From: JBBRQP01 sp038226175
GTDB taxonomy: Bacteria; Cyanobacteriota; Cyanobacteriia; Gloeobacterales; Anthocerotibacteraceae
DNA: 42,098 nt
NCBI GenBank assembly: GCA_038226175.1
Contig: JBBRQP010000018.1
Location: 1 to 42,098 of the forward strand
Reading direction: 5' to 3'
In this document: piece after piece, positions 15,817 through 24,255 of the stretch
How the letters are laid out: every line of letters begins with the position of its first letter
Numbering within the stretch: position 1 is the stretch's first letter
Translations under genes and position numbers: made by a program
The notes under the pieces: generated by a model
Told to the model about the DNA's origin: nothing
The model's input: only the letters and a program-made list of their open reading frames with translations
Database searches by the model: none

Positions 15817-16953
15817 ATGACACTCAGCAAAGGTTTTGAAGTCGAACTGTATACGGGAACACCCCAAGGTCATGCCGTCGGCCTCTCGCGGCGCATCATT
15901 GCCGCTTTGCCCGAATTTATGCGCGAACCTGATGCGCGTAATGTCGAGTATGCCACGCCACCTTTGCATCATTATTCAGACTTGCTGTGTGCTTTAGTGC
16001 AGCCTCGGCGTCAACTGCGCGATTATTTGCAAACCCAAGGCGACTACACAATTTTTCCGGGCAGTACGCTGGCACTAGGCGATAGCGAGCAATTTGTCCG
16101 CTCCAATCCTGATAATCCTTATCACGATTTAATCGAGTCTACCTATGGTACCCGCGTCGTTACCACGAGTATTCATATCAACTTTGGTATTGACACGCCC
16201 AACAACATCATCAAAGCCCTGCGCCTATTGCGCCTAGAAGCGCCTGTGGTCTTAGCCATGAGTGCCTCTTCGCCCTTTCTCAATCAGACGGTGACGGGCT
16301 ATCACTCAACGCGGTGGGGGCTTTTTCCTCAGACCCCTGCGCGGGTGCCGTTATTTACTTCGCATCAGCACTACTGTACCTGGGTCGAAGAACAATTAGC
16401 CCTCGGCACAATGTGGAATGTCCGCCATCTCTGGACTTCGGTGCGGCCCAATGGCAATAATCGCCCCTATGACATCAACCGTGTTGAGTTACGAATTTCT
16501 GATTTGATTAGTGACCCTTGTTTATTACTCGGTATCACGGCGCTGCTGGAGTATCGGCTTTTGGGTCTCCTAGATGGTCGTATTCCTGACCCATTGAGTG
16601 CCAGTCCGTTTACGGCAGAGGAATTGGTTGATCTGACCTATGAAAATGAAAAAGCGGCTAGTCGCTATAGCCTCGATGCCCAACTGATCCATTGGCAGAC
16701 GGGTGAAACCTTGACAGCACGAACTTGGGCAAGTCGCTGGCTGGCCGATACCCAGCAGCAGACGGCGTTACTCGGTATTGAGAGTCATCTCAACACGGTC
16801 GCTAAGATGCTGCAACAAGGTAACGAAGCGATGCGCTGGCTAGGGCAATACCAACTTGGCCTTGGGGTCGATACCATCTTGCAACGGGCTATCGAACAAA
16901 TGGCTGAACGCGAAGAACAGCTGGATAATCATCAATGTCTGGAGCCGAGATAA
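15817..16953 (+). CDS. gshA: Glutamate-cysteine ligase, cyanobacterial type
   Basis: The 378-residue enzyme makes gamma-glutamylcysteine from glutamate, cysteine and ATP, the first step of glutathione synthesis. It belongs to the cyanobacterial GshA family: KGFEVELYTGTPQGHAVGLS at the start, RNVEYATPPL, YTIFPGSTLALGDS, TTSIHINFGI and RPYDINRVELRISDLISDP. Length is typical. The ATG has no close consensus ribosome-binding site (AGGAG lies about 17 nt upstream). It is divergent from cysS and followed by speA after 122 bp. Confidence 0.93.
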   Translation: MTLSKGFEVELYTGTPQGHAVGLSRRIIAALPEFMREPDARNVEYATPPLHHYSDLLCALVQPRRQLRDYLQTQGDYTIFPGSTLALGDSEQFVRSNPDNPYHDLIESTYGTRVVTTSIHINFGIDTPNNIIKALRLLRLEAPVVLAMSASSPFLNQTVTGYHSTRWGLFPQTPARVPLFTSHQHYCTWVEEQLALGTMWNVRHLWTSVRPNGNNRPYDINRVELRISDLISDPCLLLGITALLEYRLLGLLDGRIPDPLSASPFTAEELVDLTYENEKAASRYSLDAQLIHWQTGETLTARTWASRWLADTQQQTALLGIESHLNTVAKMLQQGNEAMRWLGQYQLGLGVDTILQRAIEQMAEREEQLDNHQCLEPR

Positions 16954-17075
16954 TCGGTGACACCTAAGATCTGCCATAACTGTGCAGAACTTTTTTGGGG
17001 AATCTATTTATTCTTAAGGAGACGGGCGTTAAGCTAGATAGGGCGATTTGTACCCCCCACAAGGAAACCGTAATA

Positions 17076-19040
17076 ATGACCAAAAGCTTGTCGGTGGCAG
17101 ATGAAAAATCCAAGCAGGTAAAAAAGACTTGGACCGTGACCGACAGCGCCGATCTTTATCAGATTAAAGGCTGGGGCGAACCTTACTTTAGTGTGGGTGA
17201 TAATGGACAAGTCCAAGTCACGCCTTGGGGTGAAGAGGGACAGCAAGTTGACCTGTTTAATTTGGTCGAAGATATTCGGCAACGCGGCTTGCCTTTGCCC
17301 TTGTTATTACGGTTTTCTGATATTTTGGCAGACCGTATCAAACGCTTAAATGAATGCTTTCGTACCGCTATCGAAGAATATCAGTATGACGGTTGCTATC
17401 GCGGGGTTTTCCCGGTCAAAGTTAATCAACAACGTCATGTAATCGAAGAAATTGTTGAATACGGCAAAGCCTATCATTTTGGCCTAGAGGCTGGCTCCAA
17501 ACCTGAACTCCTAATTGCCCTAGCGACACTCAAGACACCTGGCGCCTTGGTTATTTGTAATGGCTACAAAGACCGCGAGTTTATTGAAACTGCCCTCTTA
17601 GCACAACGGCTGGGTCATACACCAATTATTGTCCTAGAACGTATTCACGAGTTGCCTCTGGTGCTCGATGCGGCTAAGCGTTTAGGGATTCAGCCGCTGT
17701 TGGGGGTTCGGGCAAAATTAACCACCAAGGGCATCGGACGTTGGGGTGACTCAGCGGGTGACCGGGCTAAATTTGGTCTGAGTGCTGCTGAAATCATTCA
17801 AGTTGTCGAAGAACTCAGAGCCGCCGAGATGTTAGATTCCCTGCAACTTCTACATTTTCATATCGGTAGCCAGATTCAGGCGATTAGTGTGATCAAAAAT
17901 GCTGTCCGTGAAGCAGCGCAGTTTTATGGTGAATTAGCAAATCTCGGCGCGGGCATGCGCTATCTCGATGTCGGCGGCGGCTTAGGTATTGATTATGACG
18001 GCTCCAAAACTACCTTTGCTGCTTCCAAAAACTACAACATGCAAGAGTACGCCTACGATGTCGTCGCTGGTATCCAAGAAGGCTGTCGTCAAAAAAAGAT
18101 TGCTGTACCGACGATTGTCAGTGAAAGCGGTCGCGCCATTGCCTCCCATCAGTCCATTTTGATCTTTGATGTGTTGGGTGTCAGTAGCCATGGCAAAGAA
18201 GGCATCCAAACCCCGCCCAAGACCACTGATCATAACTTGATTCAAAATCTCTGGGAAACCTATCAAAATATCACCACCACTAGTGTCCAAGAATCCTTCC
18301 ACGATGCCTGTCAATCCAAAGAAGACGCGCTTAATCTTTTTGCCTTGGGCTACTTGAGTCTCGAAGAACGCGCCCGCGTCGAACGCTTGTTTTGGGGATG
18401 TTGCGGTCAAATATTAGCGCAGGTTCGTGAACTTGAATATATCCCCGAAGAACTCGCGGATATGGAAAAAGACATGGCCTCGACCTATTATTGCAATTTC
18501 TCGGTTTTTCAGTCAGCTCCTGATAGCTGGGCTATTGACCAACTGTTCCCGATTATGCCCCTGCATCGCTTAGACGAAGAACCCACAGAACGGGCAACCC
18601 TAGCCGATCTTACCTGTGATAGCGATGGCAAAATCGACCAATTTATCGATCTACGTGATGTCAAACAGGTACTCGAACTACACGCGCTCAAGCCTGATCA
18701 ACCCTATTACTTGGGTATGTTTCTCAATGGTGCTTATCAAGAAATTTTGGGCGATCTGCATAATCTTTTTGGGGATACCAACACAGTTCATATTCATCTG
18801 ACCGATAAGGGCTACCGCATCGAGCATGTAGTCAAAGGTGACACCATGACCGAAGTCTTACGCTACGTGCAATATGACTCAGAAGCCCTCATGGAAAGCA
18901 TCCGTCAAGATACCGAACGCGCACTCCAACAAAAACGTCTGACATTTTCTCAAGCCCGATTATTATTACGTCATTTTGAGACTAGCCTTAATGGTTATAC
19001 CTACTTACATAATGCCCAAGAAGTACTGGCTCCTTTATAG
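17076..19040 (+). CDS. speA: Biosynthetic arginine decarboxylase
   Basis: The 654-residue PLP enzyme converts arginine to agmatine, the entry to polyamine synthesis. It is a fold-III alanine-racemase-type decarboxylase: the PLP lysine lies in VFPVKVNQQRHV (K115), the glycine-rich phosphate-binding segment is LDVGGGLGIDYDGS, substrate-side motifs are HFHIGSQI and SESGRAIASH, and the C-terminal domain shows FQSAPDSWAIDQLFPIMPLHRL. The ATG with AAGGA 10 nt upstream is preferred over a TTG at 16995 that would add 27 residues. A second AAGGAGA at 17016-17022 has no start codon behind it. Length fits bacterial SpeA. Confidence 0.95.
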   Translation: MTKSLSVADEKSKQVKKTWTVTDSADLYQIKGWGEPYFSVGDNGQVQVTPWGEEGQQVDLFNLVEDIRQRGLPLPLLLRFSDILADRIKRLNECFRTAIEEYQYDGCYRGVFPVKVNQQRHVIEEIVEYGKAYHFGLEAGSKPELLIALATLKTPGALVICNGYKDREFIETALLAQRLGHTPIIVLERIHELPLVLDAAKRLGIQPLLGVRAKLTTKGIGRWGDSAGDRAKFGLSAAEIIQVVEELRAAEMLDSLQLLHFHIGSQIQAISVIKNAVREAAQFYGELANLGAGMRYLDVGGGLGIDYDGSKTTFAASKNYNMQEYAYDVVAGIQEGCRQKKIAVPTIVSESGRAIASHQSILIFDVLGVSSHGKEGIQTPPKTTDHNLIQNLWETYQNITTTSVQESFHDACQSKEDALNLFALGYLSLEERARVERLFWGCCGQILAQVRELEYIPEELADMEKDMASTYYCNFSVFQSAPDSWAIDQLFPIMPLHRLDEEPTERATLADLTCDSDGKIDQFIDLRDVKQVLELHALKPDQPYYLGMFLNGAYQEILGDLHNLFGDTNTVHIHLTDKGYRIEHVVKGDTMTEVLRYVQYDSEALMESIRQDTERALQQKRLTFSQARLLLRHFETSLNGYTYLHNAQEVLAPL

Positions 19041-19079
19041 ATAAAAACACCATAATAAGGCTATAACTAGGCTCCTCAA

Positions 19080-19746
19080 ATGCTAGCTCAGACACCAACA
19101 CAGGTCAGTATACCGCCCCTCGAAAACGGCGATTATCTTACGCGCCACGAATTTGAGCGTAGGTATCAGGCCATGCCCCAAGTCAAAAAGGCTGAACTAA
19201 TCGAAGGCGTTGTACATATGGCCTCACCAGTCAGATTTCGGAGTCATGCCAAACCCCATGCACAGGTCATGGGTTGGTTGAGCGTATATTGTGACCCCTG
19301 GTGTTGACTTAGGAGATAACGCTACTGTTCGCTTGGATGGCGATAACGAGCCGCAACCTGACGCGCTCCTGCGCCTTGAGCCGAGTCTGGGTGGGCAATC
19401 ACGGATTAGTGCCGATGACTATATTGAAGGCGCGCCCGAACTGATTGTCGAAATCGCGGGGAGTAGTGCTGCCTATGATTTACATGACAAGCTCAAAGTC
19501 TATTGTCGTCACGGTGTCCAAGAATATTTGGTTTGGCAGATCTATGAGCAGCGTTTAGATTGGTTTCACCTCGTAGATGGTAGCTATCTTGCCTTACTTC
19601 CTGATACTCAAGGCGTTATTGCAAGTCAAGTTTTTCCGGGATTGAGCCTTGCTGTTGCAGCAATGTTAGTTGGTGATATGGCGGCAGTTTTGGCGACTTT
19701 ACAGCAAAGTTTGGCGACACCTGAATATCAGCTATTTCGGGAATGA
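19080..19746 (+). pseudogene. Uma2-family (DUF820) endonuclease-like gene with a frameshift
   Basis: Two overlapping frames (19080-19307 and 19291-19746) together encode one Uma2-type protein. The first gives the N-terminus (TRHEFERRYQAM, AELIEGVVHMASPV, HAQVMGWLSVYC). The second resumes at TPGVDLGDNATVRLDGDNEP and continues with QPDALLRL, APELIVEIAGSSA and YCRHGVQEYLVW, the PD-(D/E)XK-like core. The break is at about 19288-19294, beside a CCCC run, and needs a one-base loss or two-base gain to repair. Uma2 proteins are abundant in cyanobacteria; their role is unclear. A sequencing error is an alternative to a true pseudogene. Confidence 0.85.
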
Positions 19747-19808
19747 TTGAGCATTACCTAGAGTCGGTATAGCAAAAAAAGCATCCGGTCTTGCATACTA
19801 GTAGAGGT

Positions 19809-19815
19809 GGAGGAG
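19809..19815 (+). promoter_or_regulatory. Strong Shine-Dalgarno of a leader peptide
   Basis: GGAGGAG lies 8 nt upstream of GTG 19824, the start of a 16-codon ORF. No comparable site precedes the sigma-factor starts at 19844 or 19871, so this is the only good ribosome entry point for the cluster. Confidence 0.6.
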
Positions 19816-19823
19816 CCGCGAAC

Positions 19824-19874
19824 GTGATCATACCAAAATTTTTGTGGTTAGCCGTGGCGGCTTACACGTTATGA
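19824..19874 (+). CDS. Predicted 16-residue leader peptide overlapping the ECF sigma gene
   Basis: GTG 19824 opens a 16-residue hydrophobic frame (MIIPKFLWLAVAAYTL) whose TGA (19872-19874) overlaps the ATG of the ECF sigma gene in an ATGA. It has a strong GGAGGAG site at ideal spacing, while the sigma gene has none. The arrangement is typical of a leader ORF that couples translation of the downstream gene. It is too short for homology and is called on signals alone. An upstream frameshift in a longer sigma N-terminus is the main alternative. Confidence 0.5.
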   Translation: MIIPKFLWLAVAAYTL

Positions 19875-20431
19875 AGCTGCCCGATCAGCCGAGCGATGCC
19901 CAACTCTATCAAGCCCTACAACAGGGACAAAAAGAAGCACTGACAATTATTTATCAACGTTACGGACAGATCGTTTATGGCCTCTCGTTACGTATTGTAA
20001 AAGAACCCCTCGATGCGCAAGATGTGACCCAAGAAATTTTTGTCTCTTTATGGCGTAATGCCAGATATGACCCAGCCCGAGGGTCGTTAGGTAGCTATCT
20101 GACGACGCTGACGCGCTCCCGCTCACTTGATAAATTACGGGCTCGTGGTCGTAAGGGTAAATTCCTAGAACGTTGGGGAACCATTATGGTTACGGATACA
20201 ACTTCGCCCTTATTAGAACAAGTTGCCAGCCAAGAGCAAACTAACCGCCTGCGCGAAGCTATGACTCAATTACCAGATAAACAACGTCAAGCGTTAGAAA
20301 TGAACTATTTTGAGGGGTTTAGTCAAACCGAAATAGCCCAGCAGCTCAATGTTCCGTTAGGTACAGTAAAGAGTTGGTCGCGTCTGGGCTTAGTTAAATT
20401 ACGTCAAAGTCTCAAGGAGTTTTTTGGCTGA
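19871..20431 (+). CDS. ECF-type RNA polymerase sigma factor
   Basis: The 186-residue protein has sigma region 2 (about 25-95: YQRYGQIVYGLSLRIVK, LDAQDVTQEIFVSLWRNA, GSLGSYLTTLTRSRSLDKLR) and region 4 (about 125-180: LPDKQRQALEMNYFEGFSQTE, LNVPLGTVKSWSRLGLVKLR), with no region 1 or 3. It resembles ECF factors paired with RskA-type anti-sigma proteins. The start at ATG 19871 is inferred from the ATGA overlap with the leader ORF and from the family N-terminus; GTG 19844 would add nine residues. The anti-sigma gene follows one base after its stop. Confidence 0.9.
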   Translation: MKLPDQPSDAQLYQALQQGQKEALTIIYQRYGQIVYGLSLRIVKEPLDAQDVTQEIFVSLWRNARYDPARGSLGSYLTTLTRSRSLDKLRARGRKGKFLERWGTIMVTDTTSPLLEQVASQEQTNRLREAMTQLPDKQRQALEMNYFEGFSQTEIAQQLNVPLGTVKSWSRLGLVKLRQSLKEFFG

Positions 20432-20432
20432 T

Positions 20433-21158
20433 ATGAATCTTCCTCCTGATGTCTTAGAAGAACTTTTAGCTGGCTATGTCCTTGGTAACTTGGAGCCAGA
20501 AGAACTTGTGCTAGTCCAAAAACTTTTGACCGAGCAACCGGAGTTAGAACAGGTTGTCGAGGAGCTACAAGTCTCACTGACGGGTTTGGCCTTTACACCT
20601 CTACCAGTTATGCCGCCTGTACTATTACAAGACAAAATTTTTGCTGAATTTGACCAATCTCTCCAGCCGCCCAAGCGGTCTTTGGGACTCTTGCCTTGGT
20701 TTGTAGCGGGTATGGCAGCGGTACTCGCCTTGGGTCTGGGTTTGGATAACTTACGCGTACGCCAATTAGTCCAAGACAATCAAGTAATGATCGCCCTTTT
20801 GCAACAACCCGCGACCCGTCTAGTTGCTCTTCAAGGTATTGACCGCACTGCCCAAGCCTCCGGCAGTCTAATCAGTGATGCGAACACTAAAAAAGCAGTA
20901 TTGATCTTACAAAATTTACCAGCTTTACCCTTGGGTCAGGCTTATCATCTCTGGGCTTTGGTCGATGGCAAACCCCCGATTGCCTATGCCCGATTTAATA
21001 CAACAGCCCAAGCTAAAGCGGTTGTGTCGATTGTGATGCCTGCGGTCTTAGCTAATTTGACAGTTGCTCATCTAGCGATTACCGCCGAATCTGTTGCCGT
21101 TGCCGATGCTCCTAAAGGGCCTAAAGTCTTATTGAGTGTCGAGTTACTCAAATCTTAG
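20433..21158 (+). CDS. Anti-sigma factor with RskA-type C-terminal domain
   Basis: The 241-residue protein has an N-terminal sigma-binding helical region (about 1-50: LEELLAGYVLGNLEPEELVLVQ), one transmembrane helix (about 86-105, LLPWFVAGMAAVLALGLGLD) and an extracytoplasmic anti-sigma-K (RskA) domain (about 130-241: AVLILQNLPALPLGQAYHLWAL, VDGKPPIAYARF, VAHLAITAE). It should hold the ECF factor at the membrane until an envelope signal releases it. No HxxxCxxC zinc motif is seen. ATG 20433 lies one base after the sigma stop; AAGGAG is about 13 nt upstream. Confidence 0.88.
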   Translation: MNLPPDVLEELLAGYVLGNLEPEELVLVQKLLTEQPELEQVVEELQVSLTGLAFTPLPVMPPVLLQDKIFAEFDQSLQPPKRSLGLLPWFVAGMAAVLALGLGLDNLRVRQLVQDNQVMIALLQQPATRLVALQGIDRTAQASGSLISDANTKKAVLILQNLPALPLGQAYHLWALVDGKPPIAYARFNTTAQAKAVVSIVMPAVLANLTVAHLAITAESVAVADAPKGPKVLLSVELLKS

Positions 21159-21198
21159 CCCCAAGCCAAGATCAATACGGGTTCGCTGGAGTATTGCT

Positions 21199-23052
21199 GT
21201 GCACAGGTTAAAAATTACGATTGGCCTAATCTCACTGATAACGCTTACCTTACCCTTACTCGCCCAAGATAATAGTGATATTACCTGTGAAATCGTCGTA
21301 GCAGGAGGAGGTTTAGGCGGGGTCGCCGCCGCCCTCGAAGCGCTCAAACTTAAACATCAAGTTTGCATGACGGAGATCACCGACTGGATCGGCGGACAAG
21401 TAACCAGTCAGGGTGTTTCTGCCCTTGATGAAGATACGGTGCAACGTCAAGACCGTCTCTTTCCGAGAGCGTATCAAGAGTTTCGGCACAGCATCCAAGT
21501 CCGCACTGGTGCCCAAAATCCTGGTAACTGTTGGGTTAGTCAGCTTTGTTTTTCACCCCAGAGTGCCGTCGCTGTCTTAGATGAGATGCTTGCACCCTAT
21601 TTAGCTAGCAAGCAGTTAGTCTTGCTTAAAAATACGGTTATTAAAAATCTAGCCCTCAAAAATGGTCAAATTAGCGCACTCACCGTGCTTACGCATCTAG
21701 CGCGCGGTCATGATCATAATGACTTACCCCTTTCCTATGACTTCACGGACTGGTATACAACCAAACCATCAGCGCGGTTTGATAAAAAAGTACGTCAGCT
21801 CCTACCACCGCCCCAACGTCAAACAAAACTCTTACCCTGGATCGTGATTGATGCTACGGAGACAGGAGAATTATTACCCTTAGCTGGCGCACCCTATCGT
21901 TTAGGAACAGACTTCCGTACCCGTTGGGAACCCAGTGCGGCTATTGCTGCCGACCCTTACTGTACCCAAAATTTTACTTATTCCCTGGCTATTGAGCAGA
22001 CCAACACTGCCCAGCTAGTGAGCAAACCTCTAGCCTATGATTCGCCTTTTAATGAACCAGCTTATAGTTTTGAGAAAGCCGAATTTACGTTCCCCGCGAT
22101 TTTTACCTACCGCCGCATCAAAGGTGATATTCCCGTTGGACCGATCCCACAAGCTATCCCAGCATCCGCCCTCCAAGTAGGGGATCAGTCTATGCAAAAT
22201 TGGACTTGGGGCAATGATTGGCGACTCTCGACCGACACGACCAACCTAGTCCTCACTGAACAACAGCTGAAACAGAGCGGTCAACTGCCGGAGGTTATGC
22301 TATTTGTCTTCAAGCAGCCCGGTGACTGGCTAGGCGGCTTACGGGTCGCGGCGCTCGCTCAGGCAGAAGCCCATGCCGCAGGCTACTACTATTGGTTGCT
22401 CAACGGTACTGATGATGTGTTACTTCAACAGCAAGACCCGACCTATCGAAAACCCCGTTTTTCAAATTACGCTTGGCTCAAGGGCAAATCTAGCCCCCTA
22501 GGTACCGAGCATGGATTGGCCCGTTATCCCTATATTCGTGAGGGCCGCCGCTTGATTGGTCGTCCAAGTTATGGTTATCCCGAAGGCTTTACGATTTATG
22601 AATCTGATCTGATGGGTCAAGGTCAATCATTTGTGACGCCCGGTCAGCCGCGTATTTATTTTGATAGTGTGGGCGTCGGTCAGTATCGTGTCGATCTACA
22701 TAGCTGTATCATCAACCAGAAGTTTGATCCTTCACCGGGCGAATCTAGAGGTAAATCTATCAATCCACGCTATCCCTACCAAATTCCCCTACGCGCCTTG
22801 ATTCCCCAAAATATTGATAATCTACTTGCTGGAGCCAAAAATATTGCAACCACCCATATTACCAATGCGGCTTATCGTGTTCATCCGGTCGAGTGGGCGA
22901 TTGGAGCCGCTGCCGGAAACACCGCCGCTTTTGCCCTCAGCCACGACCTGATTCCAGCGAGTCTCGTGATCACAGCCCCCAAATCAAATCCGCTACTCAG
23001 TGCCTTACAAAAACAAATTGAACATCAAGGTAATCCGATTCGGCTGCCGTGA
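21199..23052 (+). CDS. Exported FAD-dependent oxidoreductase
   Basis: The 617-residue protein has a Sec signal peptide (IGLISLITLTLPLLAQ). An FAD_oxidored-type flavoprotein follows: Rossmann motif AGGGLGGVAAALEA (35-48), GGQVTSQGVSAL, ATETGELLPLAGAPY and a C-terminal NLLAGAKNIATTHITNAAYR / HPVEWAIGAAAGN flavin-contact region. Relatives are annotated as FAD-dependent oxidoreductases or xanthan-lyase-like proteins without known substrates. GTG 21199 is chosen because it opens the signal peptide and TGGAG lies about 8 nt upstream. It lies 40 bp after the anti-sigma gene in the same direction and is a likely member of the sigma-controlled unit. Export of an FAD enzyme without a Tat motif is noteworthy. 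Confidence 0.85.
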   Translation: MHRLKITIGLISLITLTLPLLAQDNSDITCEIVVAGGGLGGVAAALEALKLKHQVCMTEITDWIGGQVTSQGVSALDEDTVQRQDRLFPRAYQEFRHSIQVRTGAQNPGNCWVSQLCFSPQSAVAVLDEMLAPYLASKQLVLLKNTVIKNLALKNGQISALTVLTHLARGHDHNDLPLSYDFTDWYTTKPSARFDKKVRQLLPPPQRQTKLLPWIVIDATETGELLPLAGAPYRLGTDFRTRWEPSAAIAADPYCTQNFTYSLAIEQTNTAQLVSKPLAYDSPFNEPAYSFEKAEFTFPAIFTYRRIKGDIPVGPIPQAIPASALQVGDQSMQNWTWGNDWRLSTDTTNLVLTEQQLKQSGQLPEVMLFVFKQPGDWLGGLRVAALAQAEAHAAGYYYWLLNGTDDVLLQQQDPTYRKPRFSNYAWLKGKSSPLGTEHGLARYPYIREGRRLIGRPSYGYPEGFTIYESDLMGQGQSFVTPGQPRIYFDSVGVGQYRVDLHSCIINQKFDPSPGESRGKSINPRYPYQIPLRALIPQNIDNLLAGAKNIATTHITNAAYRVHPVEWAIGAAAGNTAAFALSHDLIPASLVITAPKSNPLLSALQKQIEHQGNPIRLP

Positions 23053-23059
23053 GGACAAA

Positions 23060-24193
23060 TTAGGACAAACTCTTTTGTGTAAACAGGGAAGTTAGTAACG
23101 GATCGCGCCCGCTTAGGGTTTCATAATAAAAAAATGCAACTCCCCTAAAGCCCTGACTACGTGTAGCTTGTACTTGCTGGCGAATTTGTAGATCAGTCAT
23201 GGGCAGATTTTTGAGTCCTGTCAAAATACCAATGTGTACGGGTAGATAAGTCTGTGCAGATTGTAATGTCGGGTGACGGAGTTCTTTGGTAAAGCTATCT
23301 TGATTTTGGCGATAAATCTGGATCGTTAATTCTTCGACTAACCCAAGTTTGATCCAGCCTTGCCAGTCTTGGAGAAATTCACTATAGGAAAAATCTTGCG
23401 GATTGGGTGCCAAGGTGACCAGACATTTTGGTTTACAGATTTTGACGGCTCGAAAAATTTGCGTCATCAACTCGGTCAATTTATCGGCACGCCAACGTAC
23501 CCAAGCGGGATCACGGGGATTGGACGGTACAGATTGCCCGTGATGTTCCTGTTGATAGAGGCTAAGGGTCAATGGGTCATAGCCCAACTCTACAGGCCAG
23601 CCAAAATGATCATCGAGCTGGATACCATCTATTGGGTAAGTGGTAACTAGTTCGGTAAGTAACTGAACCATAAATTCTTGGACTTGGGGGTGTAAAGGAT
23701 TAAGCCAAACCCGGTCATCTTGACCATCTTTGACGATTGTGGTGCCATCTTGACGTTGGGCTAACCAGTCGGGATGCTGTAGAGCTAGCGCCGAAGTTAC
23801 GGGAGCTACTAACCCAAACTCAAACCACGGGATCACCCGTAATCCTTGGCGATGGCCTTGATCAAGTAACTCAGCTAATACATCACGACGCTGTAATCCC
23901 GGATGCGGATCAAGGCGTACCCCTGTGACGCGTTCGGCAATCAAACTCGGATAAAGGGTATAACCACCGTTCCAAATAGTTGGATAAATCGTTGTAAAAT
24001 TGAGTCGTGCCAGACGCGTCACAGCCCTAGAGATACTGTCTGCGGTGAATAATACATCACTATCAATATTGGTCAACCAAACGGCGTGCTGTTCTGATTT
24101 GACCATGATCGACTGAGCTTGTGCACGTTTACTCCAGCCTAGGGCACCCAAGCCCAGTAAAACACTACGGCGGCGGCACTTGTGCATGATCAT
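23060..24193 (-). CDS. Exported glycoside-hydrolase-like protein (GHL10/DUF187)
   Basis: The 377-residue protein has a Tat-like twin-arginine signal (KCRRRSVLLGLGALGW, cut near AQA). Its TIM-barrel resembles glycosyl hydrolase-like 10: AVWLTNIDSDVLF, FTTIYPTIWNGGYTLYPS, LRVIPWFEFGLV, VWLNPLHPQVQEFM, IDGIQLDDHFGWP and RGVAFFYYETL. The LDDHF acid pair is a probable catalytic site. Relatives process cell-wall or extracellular polysaccharide; the substrate is unknown. ATG 24193 (or 24187) is chosen over TTG 24217. It is convergent with the FAD oxidoreductase gene, with a 7-bp gap. Confidence 0.85.
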   Translation of the reverse strand: MIMHKCRRRSVLLGLGALGWSKRAQAQSIMVKSEQHAVWLTNIDSDVLFTADSISRAVTRLARLNFTTIYPTIWNGGYTLYPSLIAERVTGVRLDPHPGLQRRDVLAELLDQGHRQGLRVIPWFEFGLVAPVTSALALQHPDWLAQRQDGTTIVKDGQDDRVWLNPLHPQVQEFMVQLLTELVTTYPIDGIQLDDHFGWPVELGYDPLTLSLYQQEHHGQSVPSNPRDPAWVRWRADKLTELMTQIFRAVKICKPKCLVTLAPNPQDFSYSEFLQDWQGWIKLGLVEELTIQIYRQNQDSFTKELRHPTLQSAQTYLPVHIGILTGLKNLPMTDLQIRQQVQATRSQGFRGVAFFYYETLSGRDPLLTSLFTQKSLS

Positions 24194-24255
24194 CTCTGAC
24201 ACAGGCTTACGGCTCAAAAGTTTTGTCTAGCATCCCACAAACCTGCGGCACTAGG

